Notes: generated from the letters alone by a model not told the origin. Counted from the stretch's first letter, positions 34,201-46,500 are shown. The stretch is DNA of 64,000 nucleotides from Aldrovandia affinis (GCA_029706075.1 JAINUG010000544.1:1-64000), one strand, 5' to 3'. A program made the numbers and translations.

Positions 34201-36816
34201 ACTCTTGTCAAAACCCTTGTTTTAGACTTCTAATTATACACTTAATTGGAATCTACAAGTTAGATTGGCCCTGAACAGGAATGAGTCCAGAATGCAGTCC
34301 ACCACAGTCAATAATGTCATGCTATGGACAGGTGAATTTCAGCTTTTCCTGTGCAGGTGAAACTTAAGTACATTCAGGTGTTTATCTCAGGTCAGAATTG
34401 CGTATCTCAAATGTAACAACCACTGCAGTGAAATGACTCTTAGAAAAGGTCCCGTCTTGAGAAAAGATCCAGTTTTTTCCAGTTTATTAGTTCAACATGT
34501 AATTTCAGAAAAATCCTGATTTATAATGGTCTAATGGAGCCTGCTTTGGAATGGCCTAATCTCTGCATCTGTGACACAGGTATAGATGTATCAATAATTC
34601 ATTGTTTTTCCTTTGTACTGTACAAATTGGCCAAGGAATCAATTTATTGGGTTCTTTATAAAAATAAAACCCAATCCCCTTATTTAAATATGTGAGAGGA
34701 GTTTGAATTTAGGTGACTATTTAATGAACTCATTTAATTCCTGGATTCTTAAAATGGTGGTTTGTCTGGAGCTCTATTAGGTATCTGATGGACACTCTTA
34801 TCACTCACTTAAAACATTTTTGTGTTTCATTTCCACACTTTTTTACGAAAGGTAATCGAATCATACTTACATAAAGATATAATTTATATAATTTATATAA
34901 CAAGTAAATAGCGTGCTACACTTAATTGGTTAATGGAAACATGTTGTAAACTAAATGTGTTACCCAAGTAGTGCCCTTGCAGTAGATATACTGCGTATAT
35001 TATTTGTTTGTTTATTTGTCAGGGACATAGCAAAAAACATTGTTACATGGTTAAAAAACAAACACCAGATGCATTGCATTAAGTGTTTACAGCCAAAGGC
35101 TTATTTCCAACGCCTGTCCCCAAGTATATATAACCATACAAAGCTTTTTCCAGCCATTATCTTTCACTTGAAACATCGTTTTTTGGGTTTAATTTAGTTT
35201 CTGATTGCATGTTACTGTTTCTCATTTCATCGGTGAGGAGACATTCATGGACTATGGCTTGCTAGCATAGCTAGCATAGTAGCTAAGTAATGTAGGTAGC
35301 TAGTGTAGCAGTCCCTATCTTTCCTCTGTTGACACTGGGTATACAGCATAACTCTTCCCCAGGGGGCAAGCAGCGTTATGGAGGGTTTTTTTCTTTTTTT
35401 TTCTGTTTGACGCAAAGTATAAAACAGGTTGTATTGTGTTTCTGTTCTTGCCAAAGGAGACGCTTTGAAATAATAGGTTTTTTTTTCCTTTTTCTTCACC
35501 TATTCAACTTTTTACTGCTAGGCGACAATATTCAGCTAAAGTCTGAACAGACCCTTCACTGTGTGTTCTTGTTTTTTGGTTGTCATGTCTTGTCAAATAA
35601 ATAAATGCTTTAAAAAAATAAGTTGAGTAATAATAAGGATTGTATTAAAAACAAAACAAAAACAAAAATAACCGAATAGGAGCACTTTATGAAAAGTATG
35701 CATTTGCCTAAAAAGTGGATGGGTAAACCAGCATGAATGCTACGTAAAAACACTTGGCTGCAGTAACCCAATAAACTTGCATGTGAATGTGGCTTATCAC
35801 CTAAATGCTAATAAATGCCAAAAGGTTTACATAAAGTGATGAAATTTTGTTTGTGTAGTGACAACTACATCAGGACTGCAGCCCTAAAGCATTGGGCCAA
35901 ACAAGTTTGACAATGCTGCTGGCACTGAAAGTGTGTTTTCAACAAGTTAGCTGGAGCAGGTTTATGATGAAGAATTCTTCTTAATCTTATGTGTAATTAT
36001 GGTAGGATAGATGTTCGGCACTTCTAGAATTCTTCCAATGCTGAAAGTGCTAAGCTAATTCACAAATCCGTTCATAAGTAATGTAAAAAGAATGTTCATG
36101 GAGCCGTCGTTTGATTGTATGTCTAAAAATGAAATATGTCTAACTAAGTCTAAATATGCCCACCCCTTTATAAATCTTAGCCTTTCATAGTCCTGGGAAT
36201 CCAGTCGGAACTCTGGGAAATTACTTTTTGTTATCTCAGAACATTTTGATAGTAATTGCTCAATGGCAAAACTATTGGGAATCAATAGGATATCCAGGGT
36301 TTCTCCTACATATCTATTTTTAAAGTGGCCGCCTTGCAAAATGTCCCAGGCAGCCTAAGAGAAAATATGAAAAAATGTGGAAAAAAATTATCATCAGAAG
36401 CCTTTTTATTCTAGTGTTATCGATGTGCAAATTTTTGTCCAATGCCGGTCTTCCAAGCAGAAGTAGCGGAGTTCAGACACATGACTAAGCTCATGTACAT
36501 CTGATACAGAAGTAAGGATAATGTATAGTGGGGAAGTCAGTTTAAAAAGAACCTTTCAAACACCCTCTTGACCAATCGGAAAGGAGAATTCAACAAAGCC
36601 GCAATTTAAGCATTTATAACATTTATTATTCTCATACAGTTCACAACATATTGTTTGCTTGCAAGTGTGTGATATTAGAGGTTCAAATGTTGTACATAAA
36701 GTAGAAATGACAGTATACTCTCGCATAACCAATCTCATCGGGCCCAGAGATATGGCACATGTACAAAAGGTTGGATGAACCGGTAATATTTAAAATAAAA
36801 TAAAAAAACTGAAATA
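34201..36816. other. Intergenic DNA between gene 2 and gene 3
   Basis: Mostly AT-rich and unassigned. 35010-35130 (TTTGTTTATTTGTCAGGGACATAGC) resembles a LINE 3' UTR. An open frame on the minus strand at 36055-36339 (94 residues, GETLDILLIPNS...SNFPEFRLDSQDYERL) looks more protein-like than its surroundings, but I do not recognise it. Confidence 0.4.
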
Positions 36817-38149
36817 TACTACTTGCATAAGTATTCAGACCCCTCGCATTAATATTTGGTGGAGGCATCTTTCACTGCAATAACAGCTTTATGTCTTTTT
36901 GGGTAAGTTTACATTGCTTATGGACAGCAATTTTCAAGTTGTGCCACAGATTCTCAATTGGGTTCAGGTCAGGTCTTTGACTGGGCCACTCAAGGACATT
37001 CACCTTTTTATTCTTGAGTCACTCCAATGTAGCTTTGGCCCTGTGCTTTGGATTGTTGTCCTGCTGAAAGGTTCCTTTTTGCCCTACCTTCAGTTTTTTG
37101 GAGTATCTGCCTGTACTTTGCTCCATACATTATTCCTTCTATTCTGGCAAGTTTCCCAGTCCCTGCTGAAGAAGTATCCACATAGCATGGTACTACTACC
37201 ATCATGCTTCCCTGTAGGGATGTTGTTACATGGGGCATGGGCAGTGTTAGGTTTGCGTCATACATAACGCTTTGCATTTTGGCCCAAAACCTCTATTTTA
37301 GTCTCATCTAACCACAAAACCTTTTCCCACATCTTAGCTGGATTACTCATGCTCCAAAACAAAATGTTTTGTTTTAAGTAATGGCTTTTTCTTACCACCC
37401 TGCCGTACAGGTCAGTATTATGCAGTGCTCTTGATATTGTTGACTGATGCACTATTACTCCATTCTCAGCCACTGAACTCTGTAGCTATTTTAGAGTCAT
37501 TGTTGGCCTCACAGTGGTTTCCCTCTCAAGTCTCCTCCTTGTTTAGTCACTGAGTTTGGAGGGACAGCCTTTTCTAGGCAGGGTCTGGGTGGTATGATGC
37601 AGCTTCCACTTCTTGATTATTGAGCCAACAATGATCACTGGGATATCCAAACCCTTAGATATTTGTGTGTATCATTCCTCTAATCTGTGCCTTTTGATAA
37701 CTATATCACTGGTTTCCTGAGAAAGCTTTTTTGTCTTCAGTTTTGCGTCTTTCCTTCAAATTCACTACCCGACCAATGATCCTCACAAAGACAGGTGTTT
37801 TTAATCCTGAAATCATGACAGTCACTGTTATGGCAAACAGACAGAGGCCAATCAACTAATTGTGTGGCTCCATAAGGTAATGTTTTGCACCTGCATTAAC
37901 TTACAGCTGCCAGAGCACAGGGTTTGAATACTTTTGCAATCAACATTTTTCCATTTTTATTTCATTTTAAGTATCCTCTAAAGTATATACTTTTTTCACC
38001 AGTTTTTTTGTTTTTTACAAACATGAGGAGTAGGTTGTGTTTATAACAGATTTGTTCTTAAATGAAAGTGTTACAATAAAAGCTTGAAAGCAACAAAATG
38101 TGAAACTTGTGCAGGGGTCTGAGTACTTTTGCAAGGCACTGTATATATT
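36817..38149 (-). mobile_element. Tc1-like DNA transposon, nearly whole length
   Basis: The ends mirror each other: AAGTATTCAGACCCCT on the left and, from the other strand, AAGTACTCAGACCCCTGC on the right. The minus strand carries transposase pieces: 37258-37473 (VHQSTISRALHNTDLYGRV, then WLDETKIEVLG with the DE of the catalytic triad) and 37008-37277 (GSMMVVVPCY and GKLARIEG). Stops and shifts break it. Confidence 0.8.
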
Positions 38150-38219
38150 CAACAATTTATTCAGCAAACACTGAATTACTTCACTGCTTTCTTGGCTAGC
38201 ATAGTTGGATTTTATGTAC

Positions 38220-38520
38220 TTTCATTTCAGGCTGTAAGACAAAAAAAGTGACTGTTTCAAAAGGGTATGATGACTTTCTATAGGCACTGTATGTGTCACA
38301 ATTATTCACACCCGTTTTCAGTGCTTTGTGCACCCCACTCCACTTACAAGGATAACACTACTGAGTCGTCTTCTGTAGGCTTATGAGATATGGTGAACAT
38401 ATTGGAGGGGGATCTTTGACCATTTCTCCATACAGAATCTTTCAATATCCTTCAGATTCTTCAGTCTGCACTTGTGTACTGCTCTCATTTCTAGAACTCA
38501 TTAATCAATCTAAAATGTGC
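38220..38520. mobile_element. Second Tc1-like remnant
   Basis: It begins near GGCACTGTATGTGTCACAATTATTCACACCC and contains TTTGACCATTTCTCCATACAGAATCTTTC, wording shared with fish Tc1-type elements. It breaks off about 55 bp before the first known exon of gene 3. Confidence 0.45.
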
Positions 38521-38576
38521 ATGACGGAAAAGCATGACTGACATTCATATTTATGTTCATTTTTCTACATTAGCAG

Positions 38577-41032
38577 AGAATAAGATCATGCAGCAAGAAT
38601 GCACCAATACAAGTCAGGCCCATGCAGAGGCCCCCACTGAGAGAGATGGAGGCAGTCCAATCACTGAAAGCAATGAAGACATGGGTAAGCATGTAAGCAT
38701 GTAAACATGAAAATATAAGCATAAAATAAAAAGCACTTATGAACACTTTGTAGTTAACTTAAGCCTTTCACTGAGAGATTCGGATGTATCTGCACAAACG
38801 CTCATTATCGTTAACTGCAGAATTTGTATTACCCCACGTCTTTCAAATTTTTTTCTTTTAACTGCGACATTCGCCAGTACTCCAACACTTGCGCAATGGT
38901 GTTGCTACCCATTGTGGTTAAATCCACACAGCAGGCGGCAGATATCGAACACCAGACAGCCAGAAATACATAACCCATTAGCATGCGAACCACTAGATCC
39001 CATGGAAATCTATGGTAATTTTTCTTGACTTCTCTGGTGTTTTACACATGAGTGATTCCATTTCATTATCTATTAATTATATGTACAAATAGTCAAAATG
39101 ACCAATCTATGCATATCATTCTGGATTTTCATGGGATCAAGATGGTACTAAACCATCTTTAGTACATCTTTAGTGTTGCAGTCTGCATCTACCTTAAAAC
39201 CAAACTCAAAATATCAATATGTCAGTTCCACTTGAGGTCTGTACTCTGAAGCCTCCGTCTTCATGAAACCCAAAATGGGAGGAGCTATCATATGCTGAGC
39301 CAAACTGAGCTGTGAAAAGCCAAACATGGGGTGTTTAGGTTGTGGGCTGGGGTGAAAAATGTATACATTCACTACTGTAAGATAAAAGGCTGATAAATGA
39401 TTGACAGCTCATTGTAGCTCCACCCATAATGGGGTTCATGCAACTTCTCTCTCCCATCGCTACTGTGCTGTTGGCAAGAGCCTGTTGCTCAAATGGGCTA
39501 CCGATGACCATATCACAAAACCAGATTTTTACAATTTGCGGGCCAAACATTTCAGGTGCATGTATTTGTTCTGGGGGGGTTCTGCCGGTTTGGACAAAAC
39601 TGGGCTATAAAATCAACAGGGATGGACAAATGCTCACCAAACCTGGCATATTTGTAGAGGACCGCAATGTGCAAGTCATGTTAATGTGGCCACATGGTGG
39701 TGCTGTACAAGACATGAAAATGCAAACTTTGGAAGCATAGAACTCCTGACCCATATGTAGAATCACACAATTTGGCACAAGGACCCATAAAGCCCATAAA
39801 TATGAGATTTTCCACCATTTTGTATGTTTTCTTAAACAACATCTCCCCCAAAACCATCATGATGAATGATGAGGTTTGTCAGAGGAAGGTAATTATAGAA
39901 TTGTTTTTTTAATTATCAGCATTTTAATGGTAAGAAACAAATCCGACCCAATGGCTGTTGAGTAGAAGGAAAACAGGAGGGGACCAAACACTGGCCTCTT
40001 TGTTAGATGCCTTAATATAAGAAACTAAGTCTGAACACACTCTACTGACCCTGTTTTGTAATAATTAGCTGTCTAACTAGAACACAGGTCTATATCATAT
40101 ATGAATATCCATATCTCTACTTTAGAAATTAAACCTACACAATAGAGTAAGGCTTTGAGACTGGCTTCAAGTTATGGATTACTGATGATGCTAAACTCTC
40201 CTGTCTTTCTATAGAAATTGTCTCTGACCTGTATGTGGTGTTAGTGGGGCTGAGTGGAGTTGGGAAGAGTGCAGCAGGAAACACCATCCTGGGCAGAGAG
40301 GCGTTTAAATCAGAGATCAGCTCCTCCTCTGTGACCCTGACGAGTGAGGGAAGACAAGGAGAAGTATGCAGGAAGTTTGTTACTGTGGTGGACACTCCAG
40401 GCCTGTTCCACACTGAGCTCTCAGGAGAGGGACTGAGAGAGGAGATGAAGAGATGTGTGTCTCTGTGTGACCCTGGACCCCACGCATTCCTCCTGGTCAT
40501 ACAGCTGGGACGATTCACTGAACAGGAGAAGAAAGTGATGGAGACACTGCAGGAGCTCTTCTCTAAGAGAGTGAATCAGTACACTGTGGTCCTCTTCACC
40601 TATGGAGACAAACTGAGAAATACAACCATTGATCAGTTTATCAGTAAGGACACAAACCTGCAACAACTCCTAGAGAAGTGTGGACGTCGTTACCATGTCT
40701 TTAACAATGAGGACAGGGAGAATTGCTCCCAGGTCACTGAACTGCTGCAGAAGATTGATAAGATGGTGGCAGCAAATGAAGGACGCTCCTACACCAATGA
40801 TGAGATAAATGGCTCTTTTTTAAAGACAGCATTATATTCAGCTGCAGGTGCAGTAGCAGGAGCAGCTGTAGGATCAGCAGTTGGAGCAGCAGTAGGAACA
40901 GCAGCAGCAGTAGGAGCAGCATTTGGAGCAGCAGCAGCAGCAGGTCCAAGTGGTATAGCAGTGGGAGCAGCGATAGGAGCAGTAGCACTTGTAACAGGGT
41001 TTTCTGTGCCCGATAAATACACCACACAGTAG
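38577..41032 (+). CDS. GIMAP (AIG1-type) GTPase, gene 3 (5' exon not found)
   Basis: Two exons are visible: 38577-38684 (acceptor TTAGCAG, donor GTAAGC) and 40215-41032 (acceptor TTTCTATAG), joined in phase 1. Exon A starts in phase 1 too, so an upstream exon ending in one coding base is expected; joined to a gene 2-type exon 1 it would begin MSENKIMQQ. A start at the ATG 38588 would give 304 residues. Exon A codes a polar Ser/Thr/Glu-rich leader (TSQAHAEAPTERDGG). The G domain has GLSGVGKS (44-51 from that ATG), DTPGLFHT, LFTYGD and YHVFNNED. The Lys/Glu coiled coil of genes 1 and 2 is missing; an Ala/Gly tail (about 239-298) follows directly, ending DKYTTQ. It is more diverged than genes 1 and 2 are from each other. 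The frame is intact. Confidence 0.8.
38961..39154 (+). repeat. Direct repeat, copy in gene 3 intron
   Basis: About 195 bp from CAGAAATACATAACCCA to GGATCAAGATGGTACTAAACCA recurs at 41151-41355, beyond the gene 3 stop, with high identity. The pair brackets the GTPase exon. Confidence 0.85.
39155..40214 (+). other. Rest of the gene 3 intron
   Basis: It holds a SINE-like scrap at 39350-39395 (GAAAAATGTATACATTCACTACTGTAAG). Otherwise no exon or element is recognised. The open frames at 39335-39740 look like chance. Confidence 0.5.
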
Positions 41033-41150
41033 ATCCCTGTTTTACCACTTTATGTTGCTGGTGGGAGCAGTTGAGCAGATCATGGGGCAATACCATTAAT
41101 TAATATATTATGGAAATACGATGCCAATTCTTAATGGGCTTGCTCATGCA

Positions 41151-41355
41151 CAGAAATACATAACCCAGTAGCATGCAAACCACTAGATTCCATGGAAATC
41201 TATGTTAATTTGATTTGATTTTGACTTGAATTCTCTGGTGTTTTCCACATGAGTGATTCCATTTCATTGTCTATTAATTATATGTACAAATAGTCAAAAT
41301 GACCAATCTATGTATATCATGTTGGATTTTCATGGGATCAAGATGGTACTAAACC
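41151..41355 (+). repeat. Direct repeat, copy downstream of gene 3
   Basis: Partner of 38961-39154. This copy has a few extra bases (TTGATTTGATTTTGACTTG) in its middle. Confidence 0.85.
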
Positions 41356-41850
41356 ACAACAACCACAACAACCAATCTCATTATTTAAGACCAATTGCAA
41401 AAAACCTTTGGGCCATTTCCTTGTTGTGGTTGAGGAAGTAGTTAAACCCCTGCTAGTTTGAGTTTTATTTGTTGCTCAGTTAAATTCTGTTTGTCTGGGT
41501 TTACCTGTTATTAGACCAACGTCCAGTCATATGAGCTGAAAATGTAAGCATACGCTGAATTTAAAATAAGTTAAAAGGACTATGAAGCCATTCAAAAGTG
41601 CAGATGTTGCTATTTCAAAGAAAAAGTACATTAAAGTAATTAATAAAATGAATAATTATTTATAATATAAAAATTGAAATTGAAATTATTTCATTAGCAC
41701 ACATTACATGTTTTAACTTTTTCTGTTAGCTTTTGTTTCATGATATGCACCTAAATATCTGTCTCATTTAGAAAACATAAGGAGTTGAATAAGGAGAGGA
41801 CTAATGGAGGATTGAGTATACAGAAGGGAAAAAAGTATGTACTATGTACA
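41356..41850. other. AT-rich intergenic DNA
   Basis: No coding sequence or repeat family recognised. Confidence 0.5.
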
Positions 41851-42057
41851 ATAGGCAAATTATGTATAATTGGAAAGAGCATGAAATTATATTTATTTTC
41901 ATGTATAAACTGATGTGTTATGCCCAATCACAAAAAAAAGTTGCAATTGAAAAACATATAAAATTATGAAAATTAGAAAATATGTGTTTGTACATAATTT
42001 ATAATAATACATAATTTGTGGAGATATATGTATGTCATATCAATTAAATGTTTTAAC
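41851..42057 (+). repeat. AT-rich direct repeat, copy 1
   Basis: About 205 bp (ATAATTGGAAAGAGCATG, then TTTATTTTCATGTATAAACTG) recurs at 42972-43174 with high identity, 1.1 kb apart. The family is unknown. Confidence 0.85.
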
Positions 42058-42119
42058 AAATTAGTGTTATTATATACAAAATATGTGTGTAAATTATCGA
42101 CAGATAAATTCTTACAATC

Positions 42120-42475
42120 TTACATTTATTTGTCACATTTACATTTACATTCAACCACAAAGCATTTAACTAAAAACCGATTCAATAGAGGGAAACAGCA
42201 GCAAAAAAAAACTGCACTTCTGCCCCAAAGCCTCCTCATCAGGCATGGCAGGCTGTGCTTTTGTAATGGCCTAACGAAGGCAATGGCTCACAGCTGAGTT
42301 GATTGCTCATTAGCCTCAGGTGAGCCTGCCTCTAAGTGAGGCCGCTGTTGTCCAAGGCCCTGTAGTCCTCTCCAGGCTGTGGGAGGGAACAGGAACACCT
42401 GACAGCAGCCAAAAGGGAGGTGCAGCCCTCTCTACTCCTCCCTCCACCTCTCCCAGTGTCACAGATATAATATTA
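42120..42475. other. GC-rich island of unknown origin
   Basis: It stands out in base composition from the AT-rich copies on either side and contains CTCATTAGCCTCAGGTGAGCC. It could be a diverged LTR or SINE, but no end signals are clear enough to claim one. Confidence 0.3.
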
Positions 42476-42493
42476 AATTTCATTGAATTTCTG

Positions 42494-42655
42494 CTATGGG
42501 ATTTTCCGTAGATCGGTGAAGGAAGAGTTTGCAAGGTCTATGGAATATCCCGTAGATCTGTGAATAAAGGGTCTGCGCAGTCTATGGATCATCCCATAGA
42601 TCGGTGAATGAAGGGTTTGCGTGGTCTATGGAAAATCCCGTAGTTTGGCGGACAT
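42494..42655. repeat. 44-bp tandem repeat, about 3.6 units
   Basis: Units start CTATGG at 42494, 42538, 42582 and 42626, exactly 44 bp apart. The core is ATCCCGTAGATC.GTGAAT.AAGGGT. No coding sense. Confidence 0.9.
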
Positions 42656-42971
42656 GGGTTAAGGATCCTGAAATTAAATGATTTTTAACTATGAACCTAC
42701 ATGACAATGGTATCATAATGGTTCAGGTAATTTTTACTTCCCTCAAAGTCTTTATTAAAGATTTATTAAGAGTTGAAAGTTAAGAAGTTAAAAGGAATTT
42801 GCAATGGCTGACAGATTCTAACTCATGAGGATAATGTTATCCCATATCTGCCTAATGCATTATTCTGTATAAACACGGTGTGTGCCTAGCCACATAACAG
42901 ACTCATTCACACTCAGCCAACCTTCAGTCTAACCTTCAGTCATAACACCCTCTTAGAAATGGAAAGAGAAA

Positions 42972-43174
42972 CAATAGGCATATTGTGTATAATTGGAAAG
43001 AGCATGAAATTATATTTATTTTCATGTATAAACTGATGTCTTATGCCCAATTACAAAAAAAAGTTGCAATTGAAAAACATCATATACAAATTATGAAAAT
43101 TAGAAAATATGTGTTTGTACATAATACATCATTTGTGGAGATATATGGTATGTCATATCAATTAAACATTTTAA
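42972..43174 (+). repeat. AT-rich direct repeat, copy 2
   Basis: Partner of 41851-42057; the open frame 42985-43260 lies mostly in it and has no known motif. Confidence 0.85.
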
Positions 43175-43599
43175 CTACTTTGAGATTGATATTCCTGAGC
43201 ATGTCAGTGAGAAAGATCTGGGGGTGTATTACAGAAACCAATCCTCTCTGCTGTTCCTGATGTGACGGCTCTCTGTCCCTTCTGCCGGTTCATTCTCCTT
43301 TTTCTGTTTCTGCAGTGTGGTTACGGCTGGCGGAGTGGGGCGGCGGAGTAGTCCACTCCCACCCACCAAATTGTGGGGGACAAATTATAATTTTAGGAAT
43401 CTTACCTTAACTGACCCATCCTATATTATCCCCATTTAGGAAATTCTAACTTTTCGTAAACATTCCAATCTGACAAAAATCTGAATTTATTCTCATTCTT
43501 AGTATCTGTGCAAATGTGTGCGATTTAGAATGAACATCACCTCGTGCACTGAAAAAGCAATCAACTGTCTGTCAACAAGCCAACCGTAGTTTCTCTATC

Positions 43600-46500
43600 A
43601 AAATGGAAAGCGGGCTTTTCATTTTAAAGCATATGAAATAGAGGTGTTGGTGTCGCATAAAAGAGAGAAAAACACAGAACGAATAAAGTTATTTTTGGTC
43701 GATTCTCCCACGTATCCATTAGTTCTTGGACACTCCTGGTTGATTAGACACAAACCACAGGTTAACTGGGGCAGCAACAGGAACACAATTTTACAATGGA
43801 GGGTTCAGTGCTCGCGCGGTTGCTTACCTCTCTCATCGTCCGGTCTCAGTTGGTCTAATAACAGCGAGACCGATTCTGAGACCGACGAATCATTGTGCTG
43901 TTCGCCTAATCATGTCCCATCCTCCGTGCATTCCAATGAGACGGAGAGAGAACTCGAATGGGATCCGCAGTGTGACTGCGGAGTCCCGTTTGAGGAGTCC
44001 ACTGGGGGGGAGATTAGTGACCTAGAATCACTATCGTTCGATTCTTTGGAGGCAGACATGGACAGACCATCTACTGACGCGGAACCGACTCAATCTCGGG
44101 TCCCTAATCGACCCGTTAGTCACTCCAGTCCCGACCCCCATAAAAGGTTCCGACCTGACGTCATCGAGCCAGGTTCCCCTAAAGCACAGGAGGGGATGGA
44201 ACTCATGTGCGCGGAATTATATCCTCTGCCCACAGGCATTCCTAAGAGTTATTCAGACCTGAGCGAGGTTTTTAGTAAGCAAAGGGCTACTAAGCTACCG
44301 CCTCACCGACCTTATGATTGCGCCATTGAGTTGCAGCCGGGCACGGTTCCTCCACGTGGATCCTTATATTCATTGTCGGTCCCTGAGCGTGCGGCTATGA
44401 AAACGTACATTTCCGAATCATTAGCTAACGGGTTTATCAGGTCATCCACGTCTCCTGCTGGGGCGGGGTTCTTTTTTGTTAGTAAAAAAGACGGGGGCTT
44501 ACGACCATGTATCGATTACAGAGGTTTAAATAACATAACCATAAAAAATCAATACCCTCTTCCCCTCATGAATTCTGCGTCTCCAAGGGGCGTCCATTTT
44601 TACAAAATTGGATCATCTCAACGCCTATAATTTGGTTCGGATTCAACAGGGGGACGAGTGGAAAACTGCTTTTAATACTCACAGTGTCCACTATGAGTAT
44701 CTGGTTATGCCATTTAGCCTCACGTGCGCTCCAGGCGCTAGTGAATGACGTTCTCAGGGAGATGTTGGAGAAATCTGTCTTCGTTTATCTGGACGATATA
44801 TTGATTTTCTCCACTTCACTCTCTGAGCACGTCAAGCACGTCAGACAGGTTCTTAAATGCCTGTTAGACGCCACTGTTTGTAAAAGCAGAAAAATGCGTG
44901 TTTCACGTACTGTCAGTTTCCTTCCTAGGATTCATTGTTTCTGAGGGAAGGATCCCAATGGACCCCAAAAAAGTTACGGCGGTCAGGGATTGGCCATCCC
45001 CGGGCTCAGTTAAGCAAGTCCAGCGGTTCTTGGGGTTTGCTAACTTTTATAGACAGTTTATCCGCAATTTTAGTTCAGGGGTTGCCCCCATCACGGTGCT
45101 TACCAAAAAAATGGTCCCCTCTCAGTTCCAATGGACTCCTAAAGCGGCGTTCGCCGAACTAAAGAGGAGATTCTGTTCAGAGCCCATTTTAATAGAGGAA
45201 TGGCGTCATTGGTTAGAAGGGGCGGAGCATCCCTTTACTGTCTGGACAGATCATAAGAATTTGGAGTACATCCAGGGGGCTCAGCGGCGTAATTCGTGGC
45301 AAGCTCAATGGGCGTTGTTTTTTACCCGATTTAATTTTCTTTTGACCTACCGTCCGGGTTCCAAAAACATCAAACCAGACGCTCTTTCCCGCTTGTACGA
45401 TGGGTCAAAGCAGGACCGTCCGCCCATACCTATTATTCCAGTAGCGCAGATTCTATCTCCGGTGTCATGGGAGATAGAGAAGGTGGTGCACGAGGCTCAG
45501 CGCCTTGAGCTGGATCCTGGTGGGGGTCCTCAGGGGTGTCTCTTTGTACCATTAGGAAACTCCAGGTACTTCAGTTCACTCCTCGGCTCACGGGTCACCC
45601 GGGAATTGCACGATTTCCTGGGTAGACGGTTCTGGTGGCCCGGGATGGAGAAGGATGTGCAGGAGTTTGTGGCAGCCTGTACGGTTTGTGCCCGCAACAA
45701 ATCGCAGCTGGGCCCTACTCCGGCCTTTACCCGTCCTCATCATCCATTTCGCTTGGCTTTGTCAGGCCTACCCAGTTTGAACGGACATACTGTCATTCTG
45801 GTAGTGGTGGACAGGTTTTCTAAGGCAGCCCACTTTTGTTCCCAAGCCCTTCTGATGGTGGACCATGTCTTCCGCCTTCATGGTTTGCCGCAAGACGTGG
45901 TTTCCGAGTCAGTTTCAGATTTTGTCTGGCTTTTTGTTCCCTTTCGGTGAGTGTCCGGTTTTCACAGACTAATGGACAGACTGAACGCACAAACCAAACA
46001 ATGGAGAACACTCTCCGGTGCCTGGCCTCACCCTGGCGTAATGCCTCGTCAGGTCTCTCTCTCCGTTCGAGGCTGTTTGGGTTTCAGCCTCCTCTGTTTC
46101 CTGAGCTGGAGGGTGACGCAGGGGTGCCCTCTGCAGCGGCCTTTGTGCGACGTTGTCGGGCCACCTGGCGGAGGGTTCGGGCGGCACTGTTGCGCACCGT
46201 TGATCGCCAGAGGGAGTTCACCAACCGTCGTCGGCGGGCTGCTCCATCATATCGGGTGGGGCAACGGGTGTGGCTTTCGACACTGGATCTGCCGTTACGA
46301 GTTGATTCCCGGAAACTCGCGCCGCACTTTATTGGACCTTTTAAAATAAGTCGAAAGATTAACCCCGACACTGTCCACTTACAGCTCCCACAATCCATGC
46401 GGATTCATCCCACGTTCCACGTGTCCCGCATCAAACCTCTACTCATTAGCGCCCTGGCGCCTCCCGAGGTACCGCCGCCGTCTCGTATCATTGGGGGTGG

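Noticed and set aside
36055-36339. Nuclear-receptor ligand-domain-like reading of the frame
   Set aside because: Only a vague similarity around FPEFRLDSQDYERL; too short and not supported by neighbouring exons.
42120-42475. Possible second solo LTR
   Set aside because: No clear TG...CA ends or target duplication could be fixed; left as an unassigned GC-rich block.
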